Of a stretch of DNA of 38,204 nt, positions 22,098 to 30,733 are shown in pieces (within the stretch, counting starts at the first letter, position 1; the number at the start of each line of letters is the position of its first letter). Position numbers and translations under genes: made by a program. Source of the DNA: JACRBK01 sp964427955. Lineage in GTDB: Bacteria > Chloroflexota > Anaerolineae > Aggregatilineales > Aggregatilineaceae. The DNA lies in NCBI GenBank assembly GCA_964427955.1, contig CAYRWY010000013.1:1-38204 (forward strand), written 5' to 3'. A model generated the notes under the pieces. The model was not told where the DNA came from. It worked only from the letters and a program-made list of their open reading frames with translations, and searched no databases.

Positions 22098-23957
22098 TTA
22101 CTCGGCGACCGGCAGCGTCAGCATGAAGGTGCTGCCCTGGCCCGGCGTGCTCTGGACATCCAGCGTGCCGCCCATCAACGCCAGCAAGTTCTGGGTGATC
22201 GCCAGTCCCAGGCCGGTGCCGGGTTGGCTGGTCACGTGTTCATTATCGGCCCGCCAGAACTTGGTTCCCAATTTGGCGATCTGTTCGGGTGTCAGTCCGA
22301 CGCCGGTGTCGCTCACACTCACGCGCACCTGGTTGCCCTGGCGTTCGGCGCGCAGCCCAATCGTGCCGCCGTTGGGCGTGTATTTGTAGGCGTTGCTGAG
22401 CAGGTTGGTCAGCACCTGCACCACCCGGCTGCGATCCCCGCGCACGGGCGGCAGATCGAAGGGCAGCGCCTCGGTAAACTGGTGCTCGCGCTCGGTGACC
22501 TGCTGCATCACGCCTTCTTTGGCCTCGTCGATGACTTCACGCAGGTTCACGTCTTTCAACTCGACGTGGAGCTGACCGCTTTCGATGCGGCTGATGTCGC
22601 TGAGATCGCTGACCAGCACGACCATGCGCTGGACGTTGTTCTTGATGGTCTGGATAAAATTCAACTGCTTTTCGTTGAGCGGCCCGGCCACATTCAACAG
22701 GTCCGCATATCCCCGGATGCTCGTCATGGGGACTTTGAGTTCGTGCGCGACCAGGCTGACGAATTCGGACTTCGCCCGGTTGGCGGCCTGCACGGCGTCG
22801 AACAGCCGCCCGTTTTCGATGGCGATGGCGGCCCGATCGGCCAGCCGGGAGACGAGCGCCTGGGCGTCTTCGTTGAAAGCATCGGCCCGGTTGGCGACCA
22901 GGGTCACGATCCCGACTACATTGTTTTCCAGGCGGATGGGAACCCCTAACACCGTGCGCACCGGCTCGGCTCCCGGCGTGGACATTTGCATGGCGGCCTC
23001 TTCGGTCTCGAACACCTGCCCGATCAAGGGATGAGTGAGCGACAGCTCAGGCGTATCCGAGAATTCGTCCGGGTCGCCGTAATGGGCCACGACCCGTACC
23101 ACTTTTTTCTCCGGATCGAGCAGCCCCAGCCCCGCGCTCTGGGCGCTGCACAGGCGGGACGACCATTCTAGCGTGATCTGCATGGCGTGCTTCATGTTGA
23201 GGGTTTCGTTCAACTGGCGGTCGATCCATTGCAGCATGGTGAGTTCTTCGACGCGGTTGGCCAGCGCCTGGTCCTTGGCGCTATACAGCCGCGCGTTGTC
23301 AATCGCGACGGCGGCTTGCGCGGCGAAAGCATCCAGGACGTCGAGATCCTGGTCGGAGAAAATCCCCGTGCGAATCCGGTTATCGACGTACACCACGCCG
23401 ATGGTGTTGCCCCGCGCTCGCAGGGGACTGGCCATGATGCTGCGCAGCGCGTGGGTGACGATGCTGGCCTGGCCCGCGTAACGGGGATCGGTCTGGGCAT
23501 TGGTGGTGACCACCGGTTTGCCGCTGTTGACCACGTCGCGCGTGATAGTGCGGCTGACGGCAAACTCGCCGCTGTCCAGCTTCTCCTGGTCGAAGTTGCG
23601 TGCCACCCGCACTTCCAGGGTGCCATCGTCGTCGAGCAGCATCAAAAAACCACGTTCGGCGCCGGTCAGATCGATGATTGCATCCATCACCTGGTCCAGG
23701 ACCGTCTGGAGGTCCAGGGACGATCCGATCACCCGGCTGACGTCGTACAGGGCTGCCAGCCGCCGCTGCTGTACGGTGTCCTGATAGCTCACGGCGAGGG
23801 AGTCGAGCAGCGTCTCGAAGGACGTCAGCCGTTCTTCCAGGTAGGCGGGATCGACGGCCTGCGCCTGGGCCTGGCTGTGCAGCAGGGTCAGGGTCTGGCG
23901 GGCATTGGCTAGGGCCAGCTCCATTTCGTGACGGGAGAGTTTCGGCTGTTCGCTCAT
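22098..23957 (-). CDS. Soluble GAF-GAF sensor histidine kinase
   Basis: The 619-residue protein has an N-terminal helical segment (1-68) and two GAF domains (~70-225 and ~240-385). A HisKA domain with the phospho-acceptor His405 in SLVAHELKVPMTSIRGY follows, then an HATPase domain with the N box NLLSNAYKYTPNG (Asn522), DTGVGL (Asp550) and GTGLGLAI. There is no transmembrane segment, so it senses a cytoplasmic signal, perhaps a cyclic nucleotide, redox state or small ligand through the GAF domains. No regulator gene is adjacent. Candidates in this window are the canonical regulator at 29968-30654 and the degenerate one at 19575-20300. It starts 7 bases after the endonuclease III gene and is probably co-transcribed with it. 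Confidence 0.9.
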   Translation of the reverse strand: MSEQPKLSRHEMELALANARQTLTLLHSQAQAQAVDPAYLEERLTSFETLLDSLAVSYQDTVQQRRLAALYDVSRVIGSSLDLQTVLDQVMDAIIDLTGAERGFLMLLDDDGTLEVRVARNFDQEKLDSGEFAVSRTITRDVVNSGKPVVTTNAQTDPRYAGQASIVTHALRSIMASPLRARGNTIGVVYVDNRIRTGIFSDQDLDVLDAFAAQAAVAIDNARLYSAKDQALANRVEELTMLQWIDRQLNETLNMKHAMQITLEWSSRLCSAQSAGLGLLDPEKKVVRVVAHYGDPDEFSDTPELSLTHPLIGQVFETEEAAMQMSTPGAEPVRTVLGVPIRLENNVVGIVTLVANRADAFNEDAQALVSRLADRAAIAIENGRLFDAVQAANRAKSEFVSLVAHELKVPMTSIRGYADLLNVAGPLNEKQLNFIQTIKNNVQRMVVLVSDLSDISRIESGQLHVELKDVNLREVIDEAKEGVMQQVTEREHQFTEALPFDLPPVRGDRSRVVQVLTNLLSNAYKYTPNGGTIGLRAERQGNQVRVSVSDTGVGLTPEQIAKLGTKFWRADNEHVTSQPGTGLGLAITQNLLALMGGTLDVQSTPGQGSTFMLTLPVAE

Positions 23958-23964
23958 AGGTTGT

Positions 23965-24678
23965 TCACTCAGGAAAGTGCTTCTGATAGTATTCGCAGTA
24001 ATTCGTCAGCGGACATGCTTCGCAGCGCGGGCGCCGCGCCTGGCAGACTTCGCGCCCGTGCCGGATGATGTTCAGATGGGCCGGGTAATAGTCTTCGGGT
24101 GGGATGATTGCTTCAAGCTCCTCGTGGGCGCGTTCAGCGTTCGTCTTGGGGCCGATCAGCCCCAGGCGGCCCGTCACGCGGTGGACGTGCGTATCAACCG
24201 GGAAGGCGGGTCGGTCGAACGAAAACAGCAGGATGATCGCCGCTGTCTTGGGGCCAATGCCATTGATCCCGGTCAGCCAGGCTTTGGCGGCGGCGATGTC
24301 CAGATCGGCCAGGAAGTCCAGCGCAATCCGGCCCTGAGACTGTTCGATGTAGCGCAGCGCGGCCTGAATACGCGGCGCTTTCTGGTTCGCCAGGCCCGCC
24401 GACCGGATGGCCTCGACTACCTCCTCGACCGGGGCATCGCGCACCAGCTCCCAGGTGGGGAAGCGCGCCTTGAGCGCGTCGAACGCCATGTCACGGTTGG
24501 TGTCGGTGGTGCTTTGGCTGAGGATGGTGCTGACCAGCTCATCGACCGGCGGTAAAGACGGGCGCCAGGTTGGCTCGCCGTAAGTCTCCTGGAGCAGTTC
24601 GAAAATCCGGCTGTACTGCCGGCGGCGCAGGGTCAGAGTTTGGGGATCGAGATCGGTAGACGGTGCGGAGTTTGGCAT
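23965..24678 (-). CDS. nth: Endonuclease III-family DNA glycosylase
   Basis: The 237-residue protein has the helix-hairpin-helix LTGINGIGPKTAAIIL with catalytic Lys144 and PVDTHVHRVTGRLGL with catalytic Asp162, as in bifunctional endonuclease III. Cysteines 212, 219, 222 and 228 have the exact C-x6-C-x2-C-x5-C spacing of its 4Fe-4S cluster. It removes oxidised pyrimidines and nicks the abasic site. The motif LSQSTTDTNRDMAF is close to the usual LS(A/S)QTTDxxVN but begins with a Ser/Thr shift, as in some non-proteobacterial members, so substrate range may differ. It lies first in a two-gene unit with the histidine kinase. Confidence 0.9.
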   Translation of the reverse strand: MPNSAPSTDLDPQTLTLRRRQYSRIFELLQETYGEPTWRPSLPPVDELVSTILSQSTTDTNRDMAFDALKARFPTWELVRDAPVEEVVEAIRSAGLANQKAPRIQAALRYIEQSQGRIALDFLADLDIAAAKAWLTGINGIGPKTAAIILLFSFDRPAFPVDTHVHRVTGRLGLIGPKTNAERAHEELEAIIPPEDYYPAHLNIIRHGREVCQARRPRCEACPLTNYCEYYQKHFPE

Positions 24679-24767
24679 GGTATCTCACTGATTGTGCGAA
24701 TGCTTCTCCAAGGATACAACGTAACGCGCGGATGCGCAGTCTTTTTTATGCGATTTTCAGTTCTTTC

Positions 24768-25703
24768 TTATACGATGAGTTCATCGTAGAGACGATCCAG
24801 GCTGAGATCGGGGGCCACCGTCTCCCGAGTACGCAGTGTGAGCGCCGCCGCCGAGATACCCAGCCGCACGGCCTCGTCCAGCGGCATGTCGTTCAGCAGT
24901 CCGAAGATCACCGCAGCCGTGAGCGCGTCACCTACGCCGGTTTTATCGACGATGGTCGTCCTCAGGGCGGCGATCTGCCCGGCCCGGCTCCCGTCGGCAT
25001 AGGCCAATCCTTGATCGGAGAGCGTCACAATGCCGATCTTCACCCCCCGGCTTACCAGGCTTTGGGCGGTCGCGATAGCCGCTTCGCTGGTGGCAGGCGG
25101 GCAGGGTTGGTCGCACAACACGGCGGCTTCGGCAGCGTTGGGCGCGATCATGTAGAGGTTAGGCAGATGGCGGATCAACTTGCGTGCCAGGACTTTAGAG
25201 GTAGGATCGGCACAGACGGGTAGGTGGTAACGTTTGGCCAGGCGGAAAATGGCGGTGAGGGACGGGGCGGCCAGGTTCGCGTCGATGACGACCATCGCGG
25301 CGTCGGCGAACAACTCCCGCTGCTCCTGAAGATAAGCGGGGGAGATGGCGTTGACGATGTCGTATTCGCTGATGGCCATGAGGAGCTGCCCGGTCTCGTC
25401 CAGAATCGCGACGTAGCCGCCGGTAGGCGTATCGTCGAGCTGCAAGACGTGGCTGGTATCGACGCCGACCGCCGCCGTATGGCTCAGCAGCAGTTCGCCC
25501 GCGCGATCCTGTCCGACGGCGGACAGCAGGATAGTGGGCACCTCCAGCCGGGCGAGATTTTCGGCGATGTTGCGTGCCACACCGCCTTCGCTGTTGCGGA
25601 CCTGCCCAGCCGTCGAGGTTCCCATCTGAAGCGGCTTGTGGGGACGGCCTTTCACGTCGATCCCCGCGGCCCCGATGACCAGCACCGACCCGTCTGGATT
25701 CAT
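24768..25703 (-). CDS. PfkB-family sugar kinase, pseudouridine kinase-like
   Basis: The 311-residue protein shows the two PfkB signatures: GGVARNIAENLARL (residues 40-53) and DKTGVGDALTAAVIFG with catalytic Asp259 (anion hole GVGD). Within the family, segments such as MAISEYDIVNAISPAYL and the AAMVVIDANL/CADPTSK pair look most like pseudouridine kinase (PsuK), which phosphorylates pseudouridine to its 5'-phosphate. No psuG glycosidase gene is nearby, so the assignment is tentative; ribokinase-like or other nucleoside kinases are alternatives. Cytoplasmic. Start ATG at 25703 with GGAG upstream; single gene with promoter 25739-25767, divergent from the TPR array. Confidence 0.75.
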   Translation of the reverse strand: MNPDGSVLVIGAAGIDVKGRPHKPLQMGTSTAGQVRNSEGGVARNIAENLARLEVPTILLSAVGQDRAGELLLSHTAAVGVDTSHVLQLDDTPTGGYVAILDETGQLLMAISEYDIVNAISPAYLQEQRELFADAAMVVIDANLAAPSLTAIFRLAKRYHLPVCADPTSKVLARKLIRHLPNLYMIAPNAAEAAVLCDQPCPPATSEAAIATAQSLVSRGVKIGIVTLSDQGLAYADGSRAGQIAALRTTIVDKTGVGDALTAAVIFGLLNDMPLDEAVRLGISAAALTLRTRETVAPDLSLDRLYDELIV

Positions 25704-25738
25704 GGTCTGCTCCTTCGCTGCTGCAAGCTTCTGATCTC

Positions 25739-25767
25739 ATTGTGCACCCAGGCGAGATGCGCGTCAA
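25739..25767 (-). promoter_or_regulatory. Promoter of the PfkB kinase gene
   Basis: TTGACG (25767-25762) and CACAAT (25744-25739), 17-base spacer on the minus strand. Confidence 0.55.
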
Positions 25768-25807
25768 CGCTGGCGGGGTACTATGGTCATTTTTTCGGCG
25801 TTGCGAC

Positions 25808-25836
25808 TTGCCAGGACGCGCAGATACGACTATAAA
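25808..25836 (+). promoter_or_regulatory. Promoter of the four-gene TPR paralog array
   Basis: TTGCCA (25808-25813) and TATAAA (25831-25836), 17-base spacer. It is the only convincing plus-strand promoter before the four collinear paralogs, so they are probably one transcript. Confidence 0.5.
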
Positions 25837-25897
25837 AGTGTCAGAGAATTGTCAAAAACTGTGGCGTGCTCTGCACAACCACCCAGGAGTGTTGGTA

Positions 25898-26275
25898 ATG
25901 GATGCCGATTCTTCCAAAGATGTGAATACGCCCAACCTTGAGCAGTTGATGCAGATTGGCATTCAAACGGCTCGAAAGGGTAACAAACAAAGTGCCCGCA
26001 TGATCTTCCAGCAAATTTTGGATGCGGACAAACAGAACGAGCGTGCCTGGTTGTGGATGGCAGCAGTGGCCGAATCGCCAGAGGATCGCGCTCGATACTT
26101 GAACACGGTGCTGCGTCTCAACCCGAACAACCAGACGGCCCACAAAGAATTGCAGCGGATGCAGGCACGCGCCGAGTCCAGCAATACGAGTGTGCTGCGC
26201 TACGGCTTCATCGGGCTGGGGTTGATCATCGCCCTGGTGGCGATTACCATGTGCCTGCTCCTGGTGATCAAGTAG
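25898..26275 (+). CDS. Tail-anchored TPR-like protein, array member 1
   Basis: The 125-residue protein has a TPR-like N-terminal domain (~12-90: IQTARKGNKQSARMIFQQIL, AWLWMAAVAESPEDRARYL, VLRLNPNNQTAHKEL) and one C-terminal hydrophobic helix (~100-123, YGFIGLGLIIALVAITM). The soluble part probably faces the cytoplasm, with at most two residues beyond the helix. The same domain begins the next three genes. The ATG at 25898 has AGGAG 10 bases upstream. It lacks the extracytoplasmic part of array members 2 and 3. A scaffolding or adaptor role is an inference. Confidence 0.75.
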   Translation: MDADSSKDVNTPNLEQLMQIGIQTARKGNKQSARMIFQQILDADKQNERAWLWMAAVAESPEDRARYLNTVLRLNPNNQTAHKELQRMQARAESSNTSVLRYGFIGLGLIIALVAITMCLLLVIK

Positions 26276-26363
26276 CCCGGTGATCTGGCTTTGTCGGCTG
26301 TCCCGGTATAAGATAAACGGGTGAACGAGATGTCGCGAGCTAAGTCACCAGGACAGAACAGCT

Positions 26364-27941
26364 TTGACCACTGAAGAAATCCAAAATCTGTTACGAACAG
26401 CGATCCAGGCGGCGCAAGGGGGCAACAAAGCCATCGCGCGCCATATCCTGGAACAGGTGATTGATCAGGACCCCCATAACGAGCTGGCGTGGATCTGGAT
26501 GGCGTCGGTTGCTGAGACGCTGGACGAGCGGCGCAACTGTCTCCAAAAGGTGCTGGCGATCAATCCCAAGAACGAGCGCGCGAAGCAGGCCCTGGCCAGG
26601 GTGGATCGCCCTGCCGCCGCGCCCGCCGCGCCGCCCCCCTCCAGCGCCACCCCCCGCCTGGAAGAAGCCCCGGCTGAACTGCGCCTCAGACGCACCCAGG
26701 ATATGGAGCGCGAGGCGCTGCTCAAGGCTCAGACCCGCCACCGCCAGGGAGGACTTTCTCCCGTGTTATTCGCTGCCGTGGCGATCCTGGCCGTGATCAT
26801 GATCGCCGCCGGGTTGATTCTCCTGTGGGACAACATGCAGGCGGATAAGGAATCCAACAAGACGTCAGCGCCGGGCGTGGTTCCTTTCCCGACCGGCCAG
26901 ACCCAGGTCGTCCTGTTCCCCTCGCCGACTCCCTTTGGGGGCACGCTCAGGACTTTGCCTCCGCGTGAGACGCTGCCCTCGACCTGGACTCCGACGGCCA
27001 CCTGGACTCCGACCAACACGCCGCTGCCGACGGCGACAGCGCTGCCCCTGGCGAGCTATCCCTTGCTGGCGTCTTTCCGGCAAGGCGACGAAGGGGAGTG
27101 GCGGTTATATACCCTGCTGGCCGACGGCTCAGGCGCGACCGCGATCACGCTGAGTCTCCCGACGGGCATTGATCCCGGTATGACCCTGCTGGGCGTGTTC
27201 GATGCGGCGTACTCTCCGGATGGGTCGCAGATTGCCTTCACCGGCATCGTCAACGTCACGACCGTGGAGGCGGGCACGCCGCTGCCGCCCCGCCAGTTTG
27301 AAGAGATCTTCGTGGCGCCTGCGGCGGGTGGTACCATGCGCCGCGTGACGACGTTCGAGGCGGCGAACACCGAGGACGTGACCTGGTCGCCGGATGGGCA
27401 GAAGCTCGCCCTGGCGTCGGATACGGATGGGGATTTCGACATCTACGTGCTGCCGGTGGACGGCGGAACTCCGATCCAGATGACGCGCAATGCTGCCGAG
27501 GATCGCGATCCGGCCTGGTCGCCGGACGGCAGGACGATTGCGTTTTCGTCCGATCAGAGTGCGCCGGGGGCGCTGGAAGTCTGGCGTTTGAATACCGACG
27601 GGTCCGGCGCCAAGCAGTTGACCGACAACGTCAACAGCAGCTACGCCCCGGCCTGGTCGCCCGACGGCCAGTCCATCGTGTTTCTGTCCAACCGCCGCGT
27701 CAATACCGATCTATACATCATGACCGCCGATGGCGCCGGGGAGCGGGCGGTGATCGTGCGCGATGTGGACACCGAAGAACGCGATCCGGCCTGGTCGCCG
27801 GATGGCAAGTGGATCGCCTTCAGTTCGAACCGGGATCGCGCCGGTTACGATCTGTACGTGATCCAGCCGGATGGCACCGGACTTCAGCGGCTGACCGATG
27901 GGACCGACGGCGATGCCCGTTTTGTTGCGTGGCAGCCTTAG
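26364..27941 (+). CDS. TPR-like / TM / extracytoplasmic PD40 propeller protein, array member 2
   Basis: The 525-residue protein has the shared TPR-like domain (~5-80) and a Pro/Ala-rich linker. A single transmembrane helix (~133-153, SPVLFAAVAILAVIMIAAGLI) and a Thr/Pro stalk (~180-225) follow. The C-terminal ~300 residues are a beta-propeller with at least five PD40/WD40-like units (SPDGSQIAFTG, SPDGQKLALAS, SPDGRTIAFSS, SPDGQSIVFLS, SPDGKWIAFSS), like the TolB C-terminal domain. The propeller lies outside and the TPR part inside. The start codon is TTG at 26364, supported by alignment of the N-terminus with the paralogs and an AGGA 10 bases upstream. Binding of a cell-surface or extracellular partner is likely. 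Confidence 0.82.
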   Translation: MTTEEIQNLLRTAIQAAQGGNKAIARHILEQVIDQDPHNELAWIWMASVAETLDERRNCLQKVLAINPKNERAKQALARVDRPAAAPAAPPPSSATPRLEEAPAELRLRRTQDMEREALLKAQTRHRQGGLSPVLFAAVAILAVIMIAAGLILLWDNMQADKESNKTSAPGVVPFPTGQTQVVLFPSPTPFGGTLRTLPPRETLPSTWTPTATWTPTNTPLPTATALPLASYPLLASFRQGDEGEWRLYTLLADGSGATAITLSLPTGIDPGMTLLGVFDAAYSPDGSQIAFTGIVNVTTVEAGTPLPPRQFEEIFVAPAAGGTMRRVTTFEAANTEDVTWSPDGQKLALASDTDGDFDIYVLPVDGGTPIQMTRNAAEDRDPAWSPDGRTIAFSSDQSAPGALEVWRLNTDGSGAKQLTDNVNSSYAPAWSPDGQSIVFLSNRRVNTDLYIMTADGAGERAVIVRDVDTEERDPAWSPDGKWIAFSSNRDRAGYDLYVIQPDGTGLQRLTDGTDGDARFVAWQP

Positions 27942-27971
27942 TGTTTAGCGGTAGGCATTTTCGGGGGCAAT

Positions 27972-29477
27972 ATGAGCACTTCAACGCCTGAACCCCAGGT
28001 AGAGAGTCTTCTCAAACAGGGTGTCGAAGCCGCGCGCGCCGGAAACAAAGCGGTGGCGCGCGCTTTGTTGGAGCAGGTGGTCGAAGCGGATCAGCAGAAC
28101 GAGAAGGGCTGGTTCTGGCTGGCCGCCGTCACCGACGATCTCCACGAAAAACGGGTCTGTCTGGGCAACGTCATCGTCATCAATCCCAACAACGAACGGG
28201 CCCGGCGGCTGTTGGAACAACTCGAAACGCACGGCACGATGGATTCGAATCCGAGCCGTCCCGGCCTTGAGCGGGCTGGGCCGAACCGGTCCGCCGTCTA
28301 CGTCGCCATTGGCCTGGGGGGCGTGGCGGTGCTCGTGCTGCTGATTCTGGTGGTGCTCATGTTGGGCGGCGGAAAGAAGAAATCGGATGAGACCCCGCCG
28401 CCCACGCTGGCGGCGCTCGGCGGAACACCCGCGGCGGCGAATGTCACGCCCGGCGATCAGTCAACTCCACTGGCCTCGCCGACCGTTCTCCCCACCGAGA
28501 CCATGACGCCGCTGCCGCCGACCTGGACGCCGGTGCCCTCGATCACGCCGATTCCGGCGCTGCCGCCGACCCTATTCGCGCCCGCGCCTGCTTCCGTGTC
28601 CGGAACGATCATCATGCGGTCAGGACAGGTTCCCGGCGATCCGAACAACCAGCCGATTGCCCTGATCAAGCCGGATGGCACCGGCCAGCGCACCATCACG
28701 CCCGGCACCGAGCGGGGCCACACGCCGGTTCTCGCGCCGGACGGCAGCCAGTATGCTTATATTCTGTACGCTCCCGGCACCCGCGAACAGCTCTTGCAGT
28801 TTGACAATTTCTTGGGGACCGATCCACGCCCTGCCAGCCGCTATTGGACCGGCGTGCCCACCCTTCAAAACCAGGAACAGCCGAGTTGGTCGCCGGATGG
28901 GCAGTGGATCGCTTTCGTCGCGCAGGGGATGGGATCGGCGACCGTCGATCTCTTCCGGCTGTCGCTGTCGACGCCCCAGGGCGCGCCTGAGGCTTTGGAG
29001 CGGTTGACCTCTGACGATGCCATCGAAAGCTGGCCGGCCTTTTCGCCCGATGGGCGTTGGATTGTCTACGCTGCGGACCTGAAGCTGCTGTCCCTTGAGG
29101 CGGCGACCGAACTGCGCATCTACGACACGACGACGAAACAAATCACCAATCTGACCACCAATGGCGCCGGACTGATCGAAGCGGCGCCGGACTGGTCGCC
29201 GGATGGCAGTATGATCGTTTTTCAGGCCCAGGAAGCGGGGAGTTCGCAAAACGATATTTTTGTGATCTCCTCCAGCGGCACGACTCCGGCAGAAAAAATC
29301 ATCGAGTCGGACGCGGATGATATTGCCCCGCGTTTTTCACCCGACGGAGCGTTTATCGTGTTTTCGTCCAACCGCACGGGCAACTGGGATGTGTTCATCT
29401 ATGAGCTTGCCACCAAGACCATCTATCAAGTAACCACCTCGCCGCATACCGATATTGCCAACGACTGGGGGCGTTAA
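27972..29477 (+). CDS. TPR-like / TM / extracytoplasmic PD40 propeller protein, array member 3
   Basis: The 501-residue protein repeats the plan of its neighbour: TPR-like domain (~10-85, GVEAARAGNKAVARALLEQV, KGWFWLAAVTDD, VINPNNERARRLLE), a transmembrane helix (~112-133), a Thr/Pro stalk (~155-200), then PD40-type units (APDGSQYAYIL, SPDGQWIAFVA, SPDGRWIVYAA, SPDGSMIVFQA, SPDGAFIVFSS). Sequence identity to member 2 is clear in the TPR domain and in the repeat cores but low in the linkers. This indicates duplication followed by divergence, possibly of ligand range. It starts 30 bases after the previous stop, with GGGGG before the ATG. Confidence 0.82.
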   Translation: MSTSTPEPQVESLLKQGVEAARAGNKAVARALLEQVVEADQQNEKGWFWLAAVTDDLHEKRVCLGNVIVINPNNERARRLLEQLETHGTMDSNPSRPGLERAGPNRSAVYVAIGLGGVAVLVLLILVVLMLGGGKKKSDETPPPTLAALGGTPAAANVTPGDQSTPLASPTVLPTETMTPLPPTWTPVPSITPIPALPPTLFAPAPASVSGTIIMRSGQVPGDPNNQPIALIKPDGTGQRTITPGTERGHTPVLAPDGSQYAYILYAPGTREQLLQFDNFLGTDPRPASRYWTGVPTLQNQEQPSWSPDGQWIAFVAQGMGSATVDLFRLSLSTPQGAPEALERLTSDDAIESWPAFSPDGRWIVYAADLKLLSLEAATELRIYDTTTKQITNLTTNGAGLIEAAPDWSPDGSMIVFQAQEAGSSQNDIFVISSSGTTPAEKIIESDADDIAPRFSPDGAFIVFSSNRTGNWDVFIYELATKTIYQVTTSPHTDIANDWGR

Positions 29478-29519
29478 CACGGTTGCCAGTGATCGGGGTG
29501 TGAGGAGAGAGCAGGGGGC

Positions 29520-29927
29520 ATGGGGATTTCATCGGATCTGTTGAACGCGCCGAGGGAGTTCTTGCGACTCTTCAAGGCGGGCAAAGAGGCTGCGCGGGCC
29601 GGTGATCACACCCAGGCTCACCAGCTTTTTCGCCAGGCGGTCGAGGTTGATCCGTATCACGAACAGGTCTGGCTGTGGCTGGCGAGTGTCGTCGAAACGG
29701 ATGAGGATCGCCGGGTCTGCTTTGAGAACGTGCTGGAACTGAACCCGACCAACCCTGTCGCTCGCCAGCAGCTTCAAAAATTGGAGCAGTCCGCTCTCGA
29801 CGAGGCGCTGGCCGCCGAGATCGCCGCCCGGCGGGGCCTGTCCTTGGGCCGCAAGTTCTTTCGTCTGGCGCTGATCTTGGTCCTGGTGGTCGAGATCGGT
29901 GTGGTGGTGATGTGGAGCCTGAACTAA
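29520..29927 (+). CDS. Tail-anchored TPR-like protein, array member 4
   Basis: The 135-residue protein has the shared domain at ~18-90 (GKEAARAGDHTQAHQLFRQAV, VWLWLASVVETDEDRRVC, LELNPTNPVARQQL) and a C-terminal hydrophobic helix (~113-132, FRLALILVLVVEIGVVVMW). Like member 1 it lacks stalk and propeller, so the array is short-long-long-short. The ATG is at 29520, with GAGGAGAG upstream. Its TAA stop is shared with the T-run of the convergent regulator's terminator. Function is unknown; tail-anchored partners of the propeller proteins are an attractive guess. Confidence 0.75.
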   Translation: MGISSDLLNAPREFLRLFKAGKEAARAGDHTQAHQLFRQAVEVDPYHEQVWLWLASVVETDEDRRVCFENVLELNPTNPVARQQLQKLEQSALDEALAAEIAARRGLSLGRKFFRLALILVLVVEIGVVVMWSLN

Positions 29928-29961
29928 AAAAGCAGGACACTTGAGTTGACGGTGTCCTGCT
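29926..29961 (-). terminator. Intrinsic terminator of the PhoB-type regulator
   Basis: A 10-bp stem AGCAGGACAC/GTGTCCTGCT with an 11-base loop is followed by a T-run on the minus strand (A26-A31 on plus). The last two bases of the array member 4 stop codon lie in the run. Confidence 0.85.
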
Positions 29962-29967
29962 TGGGGA

Positions 29968-30654
29968 TTAAATGTTCGCGAACCGGTACCCGACCCCGCG
30001 CGAAGTGAGGATATAGGTCGGGCGCTGCGGGTCTTGTTCGACCTTCTGCCGCAGGTAGTGGATATACAGCTTCAGGCTGTCGATAGCGTCCCCGTATTCC
30101 GGTCCCCAGGCTTCTTTCACCAGGTCGGCCCGGGTGATGACCCGGCCTGCATTACGCGCCAGCACGCCGAGCAGATTGAATTCCTTCGGGGTAAGGTGCA
30201 CGATGCCGTTGCGCACGCGGACCTCGCGGCTGATGAAGTTGATCCGGAAGTTGCCCCCATCGAAAACCAGTTCTTCGGCGACCGATGGCTTGGGCGCGCG
30301 GCGGAGGTGCGCCCGTACCCGCGCCACCAGTTCGTCGTTGTCGTAGGGTTTGACGATGTAATCATCCGCGCCCATCTCCAGCCCTTTGACCACGTCTCGC
30401 ACGTCGTCCTTCGCGGTGAGAAACACGATTGGAACGTCCGAGAGTTCGCGCAGGCGGCGGCAGACTTCCCAGCCGTCCATATCGGGCATCATGATGTCCA
30501 GCAGAATGAGATCGGGATGAGTACGATACGCAGCGCGGAGACCGTCTTCAGCGCGATAAGCCTTGATCACCTCGTAGCCGCGCCGCTCAAGCAAAATGGT
30601 GATCAATTGAACGGTGATTTCTTCGTCGTCAATTACCAGGATTTTCTCGGTCAT
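29968..30654 (-). CDS. PhoB/OmpR-family response regulator
   Basis: The 228-residue protein has a full receiver domain (1-118): acidic pair Asp9-Asp10, phospho-acceptor Asp53 (LILLDIMMPDMDG), Thr80 and Lys102 (YIVKPY). The winged-helix domain (~130-226) has LTPKEFNLLGVLARNAGRV, SLKLYIHYLRQKVEQDP and ILTSRGVGYRF. All switch residues are present, unlike the regulator at 19575. No kinase gene is next to it, so it is an orphan whose partner may be the soluble kinase at 22098-23957. The start ATG at 30654 follows AGAGGAAAG. Confidence 0.92.
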   Translation of the reverse strand: MTEKILVIDDEEITVQLITILLERRGYEVIKAYRAEDGLRAAYRTHPDLILLDIMMPDMDGWEVCRRLRELSDVPIVFLTAKDDVRDVVKGLEMGADDYIVKPYDNDELVARVRAHLRRAPKPSVAEELVFDGGNFRINFISREVRVRNGIVHLTPKEFNLLGVLARNAGRVITRADLVKEAWGPEYGDAIDSLKLYIHYLRQKVEQDPQRPTYILTSRGVGYRFANI

Positions 30655-30703
30655 CGGCTTTCCTCTTTGCTGCGTATTTCCGGCTCAGTGAGCATTTGAG
30701 TGC

Positions 30704-30732
30704 ACTGTACCACGCATGGTCTACGGACGCAA
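30704..30732 (-). promoter_or_regulatory. Promoter of the PhoB-type regulator
   Basis: TTGCGT (30732-30727) and TACAGT (30709-30704) with a 17-base spacer; the -10 is extended (TGG). The -35 box reaches the 3' edge of the NUDIX gene, so the regulator is separate from the conjugation operon. Confidence 0.5.
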
Positions 30733-30733
30733 G

